Source: Halovenus marina (lineage in GTDB: Archaea > Halobacteriota > Halobacteria > Halobacteriales > Haloarculaceae). Taken from it: 64,000 nt of DNA. Every line of letters begins with the position of its first letter. The first letter of the stretch is position 1. The position numbers were made by a program, and so were the translations under genes. This document shows, one piece after another, positions 1 to 8,505 of the stretch. The stretch covers positions 1,736,001 through 1,800,000 of the forward strand of contig NZ_JBLKNZ010000001.1 of NCBI RefSeq assembly GCF_051414115.1, given 5' to 3'. The notes under the pieces are model-generated. The model had not been told where the DNA came from, searched no databases, and worked only from the letters and a program-made list of their open reading frames with translations.

Positions 1-894
1 GTATATCGTGACCGATTGTTCCTCGAGGTCAGGTCCTTCACTCTTGAGCGTTCCCGTACTGCCGGTGACGACCGTTCGGTCCTCGGGGCCGAGTTTCGTA
101 TCGCCGTCGAAGGTGAGCGTCGCCTGCGCCTCGTCGAACTCGACGACAGCAGCGCCGGTCAGCGGCGGCGTCGCCTCCTGGCTGGGTGAGCGCTCGTAGT
201 TCGCAAACACCTGCTGGGGCTGTTTGTCGACGAGACAGGTGAGCATGTCGAACCAGTGGATCCCGAAATCGTAGAGGATGATGTGTTCGACTGCGTCTAG
301 CTCCTCGACGTCGCCGATCCAGTTGTGGTCCCAGTGTACGTTGCAACTCACGCCGTGAACAGTTCCGATGGCACCGTCTTCGACTGCCTGTCGCATGTAA
401 CTGTAGTGTGGTGCCCATCGCCCGTTCTGGTTGACGGCGAGTTTCATCCCCTTCTCGTCTGCGAGAGCGACCAGACGCTCAGCGGTGTCTAGCTCCTCGG
501 CGAAGGGCTTCTGGCTGAGAACGTGTTTCCCCGCAGCGAGTGCGTCCTCGACGATTCCGACCCGCTGATCGGGATGTGTCGTCACGTCGACCACGTCCAC
601 GTCGTCCCGGTCCAGCACGTCACGGTAGTCCTCGTAGATAGCCGCGTCTGTCAGGTCAAACTCGTCCTTTCTGTCCTCCGCTTTCGACCGCGTTCGGTTG
701 CAAAGCGCCACGATATCGTAGCCCGCGCTCGTGTACGCTTCGAGATGCTGTTCGCTGATCCCGCCGGTTCCGATGAGTGCGATCCCCGGATCGGAGGATT
801 GCACCTCGCTGGGACGATACTCGTATTCCGGCGGATCGATCTCCGGCAGGTCGACGACGTCGGCCAGTCCGTAGTCGTCCTCGTCGTCGGTCAT
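1..894 (-). CDS. Gfo/Idh/MocA family oxidoreductase (C-terminus off the left edge)
   Basis: The frame is open from an ATG at 894 to the window edge, giving 298 visible residues. A Rossmann glycine motif (IGTGGIS, residues 41-47) and the family's cofactor/substrate motif, here QKP (128-130) rather than the usual EKP, identify an NAD(P)-dependent sugar or inositol dehydrogenase-type protein. A roughly 35-residue acidic N-terminal extension precedes the Rossmann fold. The start overlaps the stop of the upstream oxidoreductase as ATGA (891-894), so the two are probably translationally coupled and may act on the same sugar. The substrate cannot be told from sequence; the missing C-terminus is an edge effect. 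Confidence 0.85.
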   Translation of the reverse strand, partial: MTDDEDDYGLADVVDLPEIDPPEYEYRPSEVQSSDPGIALIGTGGISEQHLEAYTSAGYDIVALCNRTRSKAEDRKDEFDLTDAAIYEDYRDVLDRDDVDVVDVTTHPDQRVGIVEDALAAGKHVLSQKPFAEELDTAERLVALADEKGMKLAVNQNGRWAPHYSYMRQAVEDGAIGTVHGVSCNVHWDHNWIGDVEELDAVEHIILYDFGIHWFDMLTCLVDKQPQQVFANYERSPSQEATPPLTGAAVVEFDEAQATLTFDGDTKLGPEDRTVVTGSTGTLKSEGPDLEEQSVTIY

Positions 895-2021
895 AGCATC
901 ACTTCCGCACCTCGTTCGGCACTCTCAGTGACCGCGTCGGTGATCCGCTGGGCGTCGCGGTTCAGGGCAGGGCGAAGCGGGCCGTACTCGACCGGTTCGC
1001 CTCGCTCCATCCGGTCGAGCATGTACTGGACGGGGTTCTCCATCGGCGGCGATATCTCGTCGAGTTCCACCTCGTATCCCTCCGGCGTGTCCGCGTCCTG
1101 CACCCGAACCGTCTCGCTGTAGTCGTAACTCGCGATCGTTCCCTCGGTGCCGACGAGGACGAACCCACACTGTGGCTGTGGCTGGTCGATCCACGGGTCG
1201 GTAAATGTCCCCCATCGACTCTCGAACTTCGAGAGCCCTGTTTCGTACTTGGCGACCGCGATGCAGTGGGTGTCCACGTCCATGTGGTCGGGGTAGAACG
1301 CATCCGCAGTCACGGACACGGGCAGTTCTCCGCCACGGAACCACGTGCCCAGCGTCGTGCCGTACCCGAGATAGTCGATGAGCGACCCGCCTCCCTTCTC
1401 GGGGTCGTGCCACCAGGCGCGGTCACCGCGGTCGCGGGCCTCGACGTTCTCGATCGGACCGCCGCCGTCCAGGTCGCCCATGAAGTGCATCTCGCCTTCG
1501 TCGCCGTACTCGACTTCGGTGAACCGCTGGCCGCCGCGGTTGCCGTTGTAGTAGTGGACCTCGATGAGTTCGCCGATGCGGCCCTCGTCGACGAGGCGTT
1601 TGGCCGTCCGGTGGGTCGGGTACCACGCGAGCGGCCAGTTGACGGCGAGTTCGCCCGCAGACCCATCCATGGCGTCCATCGCACGCTCACACTCCTCGAC
1701 TGACGTCGCGAACGGCTTTTCGAGTTGCACAGACACGTCGTACTCGGCGAGATTCTCGACCCACTCGGCGTGCTCTGTCGGGACGGGACAGGTGATCACC
1801 AGGTCGACGTCGGTCGACTCCAGACAGCGCTCGTGGTCGGTGAACACCTGATCGTCGTCGAGGTCGAACTGCTCGGCGGTGGTCTCCAGTGAAAGTGTCG
1901 CGATCTCCGGGTTCTCGTCACAGATCGCGGCGATCCTTGCGTCGGGGTGGTCTTCGACGTATCCCAACTGGTCTCCCATGTGAAAGTGTGCGAAGTTGAT
2001 TCCGGCGACGTTCCATGTCAT
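891..2021 (-). CDS. Gfo/Idh/MocA family oxidoreductase
   Basis: This 376-residue protein starts MTWNVAGINFAHFHMG and has the EKPF motif near residue 102, both typical of the family's N-terminal NAD(P)-binding domain. It is followed by the usual alpha/beta C-terminal domain. The N-terminal glycine loop is degenerate (AGINFAHFHMG rather than GxGxxG), so cofactor binding may differ. It sits between the GH88-type hydrolase and a second oxidoreductase in one minus-strand run, which points to oxidation or epimerisation of a sugar released by the hydrolase. The 75-base gap upstream holds an AT-rich stretch (aaaattaatc) that could be a promoter. Confidence 0.85.
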   Translation of the reverse strand: MTWNVAGINFAHFHMGDQLGYVEDHPDARIAAICDENPEIATLSLETTAEQFDLDDDQVFTDHERCLESTDVDLVITCPVPTEHAEWVENLAEYDVSVQLEKPFATSVEECERAMDAMDGSAGELAVNWPLAWYPTHRTAKRLVDEGRIGELIEVHYYNGNRGGQRFTEVEYGDEGEMHFMGDLDGGGPIENVEARDRGDRAWWHDPEKGGGSLIDYLGYGTTLGTWFRGGELPVSVTADAFYPDHMDVDTHCIAVAKYETGLSKFESRWGTFTDPWIDQPQPQCGFVLVGTEGTIASYDYSETVRVQDADTPEGYEVELDEISPPMENPVQYMLDRMERGEPVEYGPLRPALNRDAQRITDAVTESAERGAEVML

Positions 2022-2096
2022 AGTGAACGGTCAGACATGTCTCCCGAAAATTAATCAACTTACCGCCGCTGAGCCCCGCTTTTCGTTCGGAATCGG

Positions 2097-3260
2097 TCAC
2101 GCCTCGACTCGCTGGGCGAGCGTATACATCGTGTAGTAGTCGGTCCAGACGTGCTCGTGTTTCGTGGCGTACCCCGCAGGGCCGTTGTAACAGCTTTCGA
2201 GAACCATCCCTGCGGGTCGAGCGTCGTCGTCGGACCGGGGCGTGAGATAGCGAGTGAGTAGCGATTCGAGGATGGATTCGCCCGTTTCGACCAGTGCTTC
2301 GGTTTCAGCCTCGTCAGGGAGGCGGGTCAACCCGTAGGCTGCGAGTGCGGCGGCACTCGTGTCGCGCTCGATCGCTGGCTTGTCCGGATGCTCGAAGTCC
2401 CAGTGTGGAACCAGATCCTCCGGCGAGTTGTCGACGTAATAGCCGACGACGCGCTCCAGCGCGCGGCGGTATCGTCGTGCGCCAGTCTCTCGATAGGCGC
2501 GTGCGAGTCCAGCGATAGCCCACCCCTGTCCGCGCGCCCAGCAGGTGTCGTCGCTGTAGGCCAGTTCGTTGTACTGGCGGACCAGCGCGCCCGTATCAGG
2601 GTCGAATTCGGCGTGGTGCCACGTACTCCCGTCAGGTCGCACATACCAGTCCAGAAACCGGTCGGCGTGTGAAACTGCGACGTCGCGGTATCTCGGCTCA
2701 CCCGTCTCCCGATAGGCGCGCCAGAGGACGGGAATGGCCGTGTACAGCGCATCGACCGCGCCGAGGCGGTCACCCGACGGGCCGCCCTCGTCGTCCGGAC
2801 CGCGGAAGTTCTCGGCTGGCGCCTCGATGGCGAGCGTTCCGAGCGGGACCTGTCTGGCACCTTCGTGGAAGTAGTCGACAGTTCGGTCTGCCCCACGGAG
2901 CCCGAGTTCCCGGTGGGACTCGTCTCCCGTGATATCGTACGCGCGGAACCCGGCGTACTGGTGGTTCATCCCGTAGAACATGTTGTCCGACGGGAGCCGC
3001 GACGTCATCTGCTCGGTGTACCGTCGCGCGGCCCGTGTGAACTGCGTCTCGCCAGTTCGGTCAGCGGCCAGCCAGAGCATCCCGATCCAGTGTCCGCCAC
3101 ACCAGTTTCCGTCAGCAGTGACCGTCCACTCGCCCGTGTCTGGGTCAGCGACGTACGGAAACCTGTCGTCGATTTCCTCGAGTGTACTCCAGACGCGCTC
3201 GACGAGCAGCGATAGCCCGTCAGATGCAGTGCGTTCGTTGCTGTCGTGCGTCCCAGCCAT
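2097..3260 (-). CDS. GH88/GH105-type unsaturated uronyl hydrolase
   Basis: The 387-residue protein matches the (alpha/alpha)6-barrel unsaturated glucuronyl/galacturonyl hydrolases: Asp170 in AVDALYTAIP (the position of the second acidic active-site residue), WARGQGW (241-247), PHWDFEHP (285-292) and RDTSAAA (299-305). This family hydrates and removes the 4,5-unsaturated uronic acid left by polysaccharide lyases. No signal peptide is seen, so it probably acts in the cytoplasm on imported oligosaccharides. The HDxGF motif that carries the other Asp in GH88 reads HQYAGF here. It starts three bases after the SDR stop, so the two are co-transcribed. Confidence 0.8.
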   Translation of the reverse strand: MAGTHDSNERTASDGLSLLVERVWSTLEEIDDRFPYVADPDTGEWTVTADGNWCGGHWIGMLWLAADRTGETQFTRAARRYTEQMTSRLPSDNMFYGMNHQYAGFRAYDITGDESHRELGLRGADRTVDYFHEGARQVPLGTLAIEAPAENFRGPDDEGGPSGDRLGAVDALYTAIPVLWRAYRETGEPRYRDVAVSHADRFLDWYVRPDGSTWHHAEFDPDTGALVRQYNELAYSDDTCWARGQGWAIAGLARAYRETGARRYRRALERVVGYYVDNSPEDLVPHWDFEHPDKPAIERDTSAAALAAYGLTRLPDEAETEALVETGESILESLLTRYLTPRSDDDARPAGMVLESCYNGPAGYATKHEHVWTDYYTMYTLAQRVEA

Positions 3261-3263
3261 CAG

Positions 3264-4043
3264 TCACACCCGGTGGGCGGCCCAACCGCCGTCGACGAGG
3301 ATGTCTGCGCCGTGGACGTAACTCGCCTCGTCGCTCGCGAGAAAGGCGACCACGTCAGCGACCTCTTCGGACTCTCCGAGATTCGGAAGGAGCGTCTGTT
3401 CGCGGCTGATCTGGATGCTCTCCTCGTCCTGGTAGTCCTGTATCGGCGTCTTGATGTACCCCGGCGAGACCGAGTTGACGTTGACGTTGTGTTCGCCCAG
3501 TTCGACTGCCAGGTCGCGGGTCAGGTTGACGCGACCGGCCTGCGCTGCAGCATATGCTGGGCCAGTGCCACCCTCCGTCGCGTTGACCGACGCGATGTTC
3601 ACTATGGCACCCTCCACATCCTTGAGATGCGGGATAGCGAACTTACAGCAGTAGAATGTTCCGTCAAGGTCGACACCCATGAGCGTATCCCACTCCTCGA
3701 CTGTCGTCGACTGGGAATCGCCTTCGATGAAGATCCCGGCGTTGTTCACGAGAACGTCTATCCTGCCGTAGGTCTCGACGGTCTCCTCGACCAGATTCCG
3801 AACCTGGTCCGGGTCGCTGACGTCGGTCGAGACGAAGAGTGCGCTCCCCTCCGTCTCCTCGTCGATCCACTGTTCGGTCGGTACCGAGACGTCCGTATCG
3901 TGGTGCTTGCCCCGATGGGGTTCGTTGCTCCGGGACGCACAGACGACGTTTGCGCCCTCGGTGCCGAATCGCTGTGCGATCCGGCGACCGATTCCGCTCG
4001 ATGCCCCGGTCACGATAACAGTCTGGTCGGCAAAATCGTACAT
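3264..4043 (-). CDS. SDR family oxidoreductase with YxxxQ active site
   Basis: The 259-residue classical short-chain dehydrogenase has TGASSGIG (12-19), NNAG (100-103), Ser152 and Tyr164. The catalytic lysine of YxxxK is glutamine (Tyr164-Ala-Ala-Ala-Gln168, codon CAG). It lacks a signal or membrane segment. It is first in the minus-strand operon SDR-hydrolase-Gfo-Gfo and is divergent from the dehydratase operon at 4133. It probably oxidises or reduces a sugar or sugar acid, but the Lys-to-Gln change makes activity uncertain. Confidence 0.88.
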   Translation of the reverse strand: MYDFADQTVIVTGASSGIGRRIAQRFGTEGANVVCASRSNEPHRGKHHDTDVSVPTEQWIDEETEGSALFVSTDVSDPDQVRNLVEETVETYGRIDVLVNNAGIFIEGDSQSTTVEEWDTLMGVDLDGTFYCCKFAIPHLKDVEGAIVNIASVNATEGGTGPAYAAAQAGRVNLTRDLAVELGEHNVNVNSVSPGYIKTPIQDYQDEESIQISREQTLLPNLGESEEVADVVAFLASDEASYVHGADILVDGGWAAHRV

Positions 4044-4132
4044 GAGACACTGTTACTCGATATCGACTTATTAATTATGAGGGTCAACCCACCACAAGCT
4101 AATTATGAGAACCGCGTCTCTATCACCGCATA
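4044..4132. promoter_or_regulatory. divergent promoter region of the sugar-acid operons
   Basis: This is the 89-base space between two diverging operons. The 10-base sequence taattatgag occurs twice in the same orientation (4072-4081 and 4100-4109). Each copy lies about 25-35 bases from one of the two start codons, so each can serve as or overlap a TATA box. A shared regulator could bind the duplicated sequence; that part is inference. Confidence 0.5.
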
Positions 4133-5308
4133 ATGGAGATTACGGACATCGACGCGTATCCGCTTCGCGACGACCTCTGGAACCCGTGGTGTATCGTCAC
4201 CGTCGAGACGGATGCGGGGATCCGGGGTGTCGGGGAGGCAGGTGGCCTCTGGGCGAACACCGATCTGGACGCCAAGGTGGCACACGCCGAGAAGTTCGAC
4301 GAGTGGCTCACCGGCATGAACCCGCACCACATCGAGGCGATCCGGATGGAGATTCAGGAGACGCCGTGGGGGCTCTCCCGGCTGAATCAGGCGATGCTCT
4401 CGGGCGTGGAGATGGCCTGCTGGGACATCGTCGGAAAGGACCACGGCGTGCCAGTCCACGAAGCACTCGGTGGGAAGGTTCGAGACGAGTTACGTGCGTA
4501 CGCGAACGGCTGGTACGACTCGTTGCACACGCCCGAAGAGTTCGCTGAGGGCGCACAGGAAGTCATCAACGACGGGTACGACGCGATGAAATTCGACCCG
4601 TTCGAGACCGCAGTGCGTGACATCTCGAACGAAGCGCTCGAACTCGCAATCGACAGGATCGCAGCGATACGGGACAGGATTGGCCCAGAGCCAGACCTCA
4701 TCATCGAGGGACACGCCCGATTCACCCCAGGCGAGGCCATAAAGGTCGGCAAGCGACTCGAACAGTTCAACCCGCTGTGGTTCGAGGCGCCGGTGCAGGC
4801 GTCACAGGGGCCGGACGCGTTCCGCGAGGTTCGCGAGGCCCTCTCGATTCCGATCTCAGACGACCTGGCCAGCATCGCCCACAAGCACGAGGCGATGGAC
4901 TTTCTCGCACCCCGAGCGATCGACATCATCCAGCCGGATACGGGCAACGTCGGGGGGCTCCGTGAAACCCAGTACATCGCACAGATGGCCGACGCTCGGT
5001 CGATCTTCACCGCGCCACACGCCGCCGCGGGGCCGGTCAGCCTGACTGGCTGTGTCCACGTCGACGCCGTCATCCCCAACTTCAAGATACAGGAAGGGTT
5101 CGAGGAGGCGACCCGTCCAGACTGGGTCAGCGACGTCGTCGACCATCCGATCACCGTCGAGGACGGGCAGATCCCGGTTCCAGACGAGCCAGGACTGGGG
5201 ATCGAGTTCGACGAGGACGCCGCGCTCGAACACGACTGCAACCCGATGGAGGACCACAACTTCCTCGAACCGGAGTTCAAAGACACCTATCAAGCACACG
5301 AACGGTGA
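4133..5308 (+). CDS. mandelate racemase/muconate lactonizing (enolase superfamily) sugar-acid dehydratase
   Basis: The 391-residue protein has the enolase-superfamily layout: an N-terminal capping domain, then a barrel with K153 (KFDP), metal ligands E192 (IEGHARF), E218 (WFEAP) and D243/D244, and H296 (APHAAAGPVS). The galactonate/gluconate-dehydratase-like branch shares the KFDP and EGHxRF signatures. The likely reaction is dehydration of an acid sugar to a 2-keto-3-deoxy acid. The kinase gene starts 4 bases past its stop and a PdxA2-type dehydrogenase follows, so its substrate is probably processed with them. The exact acid sugar is unknown. Confidence 0.85.
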   Translation: MEITDIDAYPLRDDLWNPWCIVTVETDAGIRGVGEAGGLWANTDLDAKVAHAEKFDEWLTGMNPHHIEAIRMEIQETPWGLSRLNQAMLSGVEMACWDIVGKDHGVPVHEALGGKVRDELRAYANGWYDSLHTPEEFAEGAQEVINDGYDAMKFDPFETAVRDISNEALELAIDRIAAIRDRIGPEPDLIIEGHARFTPGEAIKVGKRLEQFNPLWFEAPVQASQGPDAFREVREALSIPISDDLASIAHKHEAMDFLAPRAIDIIQPDTGNVGGLRETQYIAQMADARSIFTAPHAAAGPVSLTGCVHVDAVIPNFKIQEGFEEATRPDWVSDVVDHPITVEDGQIPVPDEPGLGIEFDEDAALEHDCNPMEDHNFLEPEFKDTYQAHER

Positions 5309-5312
5309 GGCT

Positions 5313-6572
5313 ATGCGGTGTCTCGTCATCGCCGACGACCTCACGGGAGCCAACGACACCGGGAGCGCCTTCGCCACGCGAGGGTACCCAACCAGAGTCG
5401 TCCGGTCGAACCAGCCGACAGCCGAGGGCAACGAGAGCGCCGTGACCGTCGTGAACACGGACTCTCGGTACGTGGACGAGGCTGTCGCACGAAGCCGCGT
5501 CGAGCGGGCGCTCGAAGGGAACTCACCAGACACGAGATACAAGAAGGTCGACTCGACCCTCCGCGGGAATCTGGTCGCGGAAATCGAGGCAGCGATAGAC
5601 GCCGCCGGTGCCGACAGCGCAGTCATCGCTCCTGCGTTCCCGTCGGCTGGGCGGACCACTGTCGGCGGATATCATCTCGTGGACGGCACACCGGTCACGG
5701 AGACCGAAGCAGGCCACGACCGGATGGGACCGGACACCGCTCACCTGCCGTCGCTTCTCGAACGGTCTTCGTATCCCGTCGAACACTGTTCTGTCGATGT
5801 CGTCGCCGACGAATCACGTCTCCGCGACCGCTTCGACCGAGTCGCGGCGAACCGAGACCCGTCGCTGCTGGTCTGTGACGCGACGACCGATGCCCATCTG
5901 TCGACAATCGCGCGGGCGGCCGACGAATCTGCTCTCATACCCGTCTACACTGGGAGTGCCGGTCTCGCAGAACACGTTCGTCTCGGTCCCGCCTCCTCCG
6001 TTCTGGGTGTCGTCGGGAGCGTGGCACCGGAGACCATCGAGCAGCTCGCTGCCTTGCCCGCCGAGAGCGTCGTCGAACTCGACCCCGAAGCGGTGATTCA
6101 CGACCCCGATTCGGAGACCGATCGTGCAGTGGAAGCAGTCGGTGACAGATATGGGGAGACGGACTGGGTTGTCGTGACTGCAGCGACAGGGGTCGCAGAC
6201 GTGACCGCGGCGCGGGACGCGGGGCGAGAGCAGGGCCTCGACGAGAGCGAAACAGCCACCCGGATCTCGGACGCGCTCGGCACCGTCGCCCGCGGCGTCC
6301 ACGAGCGGATGGGTCTACAGGGGCTGTTCGTCACCGGCGGCGCGGTGGCAACGGCCACCTTCGATGCGCTCGACGTGGAGACGTTCGAACTGACGGGCAC
6401 GCAGATCGCTGCCGGTGTTCCGGTCGCAGAAGCTGAGGGCGGCCCGGCCGACGGACTCGTCTGTGTCACGAAAGCGGGTGCCTTCGGTGACGACATGGCA
6501 ATTCTTAACGCGTTGCACTCCTTGACTGGTTATCATGTCCCGGACTCCAGTCGTCGGCGTGACGATGGGTGA
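5313..6572 (+). CDS. four-carbon acid sugar kinase family protein (DtnK/OtnK-like)
   Basis: I start this 419-residue protein at the ATG at 5313, giving MRCLVIADDLTGANDTGS; DDLTGAND is the family's N-terminal signature. An open extension upstream merely overlaps the dehydratase gene. The C-terminal nucleotide-binding half has VTGGAVA and VTKAGAFG. Known members phosphorylate D-threonate, D-erythronate or related acids at the 4-OH. The next gene is a PdxA2-like dehydrogenase, the pairing known for D-threonate/D-erythronate catabolism to dihydroxyacetone phosphate. It overlaps that gene by 38 bases. Confidence 0.85.
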   Translation: MRCLVIADDLTGANDTGSAFATRGYPTRVVRSNQPTAEGNESAVTVVNTDSRYVDEAVARSRVERALEGNSPDTRYKKVDSTLRGNLVAEIEAAIDAAGADSAVIAPAFPSAGRTTVGGYHLVDGTPVTETEAGHDRMGPDTAHLPSLLERSSYPVEHCSVDVVADESRLRDRFDRVAANRDPSLLVCDATTDAHLSTIARAADESALIPVYTGSAGLAEHVRLGPASSVLGVVGSVAPETIEQLAALPAESVVELDPEAVIHDPDSETDRAVEAVGDRYGETDWVVVTAATGVADVTAARDAGREQGLDESETATRISDALGTVARGVHERMGLQGLFVTGGAVATATFDALDVETFELTGTQIAAGVPVAEAEGGPADGLVCVTKAGAFGDDMAILNALHSLTGYHVPDSSRRRDDG

Positions 6573-7524
6573 CCCATCGGGTATCGGTGCAGAGATAATC
6601 GTCACGTCCTACCCCGACCTCGCCCGGATGGCAAACGTCGTCGTCATCGGTGACGCCTCGGTTCTGCGGGCTGCCGTCGAACGCTGTGAGTCGTCGCTTT
6701 CCATCCAGCCAATCGATACGCTCTCGGAAGCGACCTTCGGGCCGGATTCGGTCTCCGTCCTCGACCTCGATATGGTTGCGGAACTCGAATACGGCGTCGT
6801 CCGCGAGGAGTACGGGGCCGCCAGTCTCGCGTACGTCGAGCGTGCGATCGAACTCGCACAGAGCGGGGAGATCGATGCCATCACGACTGGACCGATCCAC
6901 AAGCAGGCGACGCGACTCGCCGGGAGCGAACACGCCGGTCACACCGGCCTGCTCGCTGACAGGACGGGCACAGACGCCTATTCGATGATGTTGATCCACG
7001 ACGACCTCCGGGTCACGCACGTGAGTACGCACGTCCCGCTGCGCGAGGCGTGTGACCTCGTGACGACCGAGTCGGTCCACGAGACGATCCGAGTGACAGC
7101 GTCCGGGCTCGACCGACTGGGGGTCGAGGATCCGACGATAGCGGTCGCCGGACTGAACCCGCATGCGAGCGACGGCGGACTGCTCGGAGATGCGGAAGCA
7201 GAAGCGATCGAACCGGCGGTCGAACTGGCGAGCGCCGATGGGTTCGACGTATTCGGGCCGGAGCCACCCGACACAGTCTACGTGCAGGCCGCTGGTGGTG
7301 CTGCTGACTGCGTCGTGTCGATGTACCACGACCAGGGGCACATCCCGATCAAGATGCTCGGCTTCGGTGAGGGCGCAGTAACGGGAGTCAACATGACGGT
7401 GGGACTTCCGATCGTCCGAACCAGCGTCGACCACGGGACGGCGTTCGACATCGCGGGAGAGTGTGTCGCCGACCCACAGAGCCTGATCGATGCCGTCGAG
7501 GTTGCCGTGCGAGCGACACAGTAG
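6535..7524 (+). CDS. PdxA-family dehydrogenase (PdxA2-like, 4-phospho-threonate/erythronate type)
   Basis: The 329-residue protein opens with a typical PdxA N-terminus (GVTMGDPSGIGAE) and has TGPIHKQA, GHTGLLAD and the metal-site motif YHDQGHIPIKMLGFGEG. PdxA oxidises 4-phosphohydroxy-threonine for pyridoxal phosphate synthesis. The PdxA2 branch instead oxidises 4-phospho-threonate or -erythronate and decarboxylates it to DHAP. The kinase partner immediately upstream and the catabolic surroundings favour PdxA2. It converges on the next gene with only six bases between stop codons. Confidence 0.86.
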   Translation: MSRTPVVGVTMGDPSGIGAEIIVTSYPDLARMANVVVIGDASVLRAAVERCESSLSIQPIDTLSEATFGPDSVSVLDLDMVAELEYGVVREEYGAASLAYVERAIELAQSGEIDAITTGPIHKQATRLAGSEHAGHTGLLADRTGTDAYSMMLIHDDLRVTHVSTHVPLREACDLVTTESVHETIRVTASGLDRLGVEDPTIAVAGLNPHASDGGLLGDAEAEAIEPAVELASADGFDVFGPEPPDTVYVQAAGGAADCVVSMYHDQGHIPIKMLGFGEGAVTGVNMTVGLPIVRTSVDHGTAFDIAGECVADPQSLIDAVEVAVRATQ

Positions 7525-7530
7525 AACAAC

Positions 7531-8505
7531 TCAGGTTCGGTCGTAGTTGGCTGGCGGCGAATCGTCCACCGCCGATTCGTAGAGGTCGAGCATCGAGAGC
7601 AGCGCCCGGTCGCGGTCGCGCGTTTCGCGTTCGAGGTCGACGTCGGTCCAGTCGTAGATGCCTTTTCCGGTCTCAGTCCCGCGGTGTCCCTCCTCGAGGA
7701 GTTCGGTGATGACCGGATTGGGGTCCCTTCCCCGGTCGAGTTCGCCCATCAGCTGTTTTTCCACCTCGTGGTGGATGTGGAGGCCTGACTGGTCCATCTT
7801 CTCGAAGATGCCCAGTATCGGGAGTCGGAAGCCGAATCCGGCCTTGACTGCCCTGTCGATGTCCTCGGGCGTTGCGACACCGCGCGCGAGCAGCGAAAAC
7901 GCCTCGTAGGACATCGCGGCCTGGATCCGGTTACCGATGAACCCCGGAATGTCCTTCTGGACGACGACGGGCGTCTTGTCTGCGGAGGCGAGCAGGTCCC
8001 GAACCGTCTCGACGGCCCGGTTTGAGGTCGCAGTCCCCTTGACGATCTCCACGAGCGGAACGATGTGTGGTGGGTTGAACCAGTGTGTGCCCAGAACGCG
8101 GGCCTCGTTCTCGACCGGGTCAGCGATGTCGTCGATAGAGAGTCCGGACGTGTTGGTGGCAAGCAAGGCGTCCGGAGGCGCGTGGGAATCGAGTTCCGCG
8201 AAGACCGCCTGTTTGATCGCAAGATCCTCCGCGACTGCCTCGGTCACGAAGTCGGCGTCCGCGACGGCGCTTTCGATTTCGTCAGCCCGTGAAATGTTGT
8301 CGAGGGCCGCGTCGGCTTCGGTTTCGGTGATCCGTCCGCCCTGGACCAGCGTATCGAGCGCAGTCGCGATCCGTTCGCTGCTCGATTCGAGGATGGCGTC
8401 GTCGGCGTCGGTCAGCCTGACCGGATGTCCCGCCAGCGCATAGGTCAGTGCGATGCCGTGTCCCATCCGTCCCGCTCCGACGACCGCGACTCGCTGTCTG
8501 CTCAT
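7531..8505 (-). CDS. 3-hydroxyacyl-CoA dehydrogenase family protein
   Basis: The 324-residue protein has the N-terminal NAD motif GAGRMGHGIA, TNTSGLSI, GTHWFNPPH and GFIGNRI, followed by the helical C-terminal domain (GFGFRLPILGIFEKMDQSG). The length fits the single-domain 3-hydroxybutyryl-CoA, L-gulonate or carnitine dehydrogenase type. Its ATG overlaps the stop of the BKACE gene (ATGA at 8502-8505). A hydroxyacid dehydrogenase coupled to a BKACE suggests it makes the 3-keto acid that the BKACE then cleaves with acetyl-CoA. The substrate is not predictable from sequence. Confidence 0.85.
   Translation of the reverse strand: MSRQRVAVVGAGRMGHGIALTYALAGHPVRLTDADDAILESSSERIATALDTLVQGGRITETEADAALDNISRADEIESAVADADFVTEAVAEDLAIKQAVFAELDSHAPPDALLATNTSGLSIDDIADPVENEARVLGTHWFNPPHIVPLVEIVKGTATSNRAVETVRDLLASADKTPVVVQKDIPGFIGNRIQAAMSYEAFSLLARGVATPEDIDRAVKAGFGFRLPILGIFEKMDQSGLHIHHEVEKQLMGELDRGRDPNPVITELLEEGHRGTETGKGIYDWTDVDLERETRDRDRALLSMLDLYESAVDDSPPANYDRT

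Noticed and set aside
5052..5312. A possible 87-residue N-terminal extension of the acid-sugar kinase
   Set aside because: It overlaps the dehydratase coding region in another frame, and the family starts at the DDLTGAND region shortly after the ATG at 5313.
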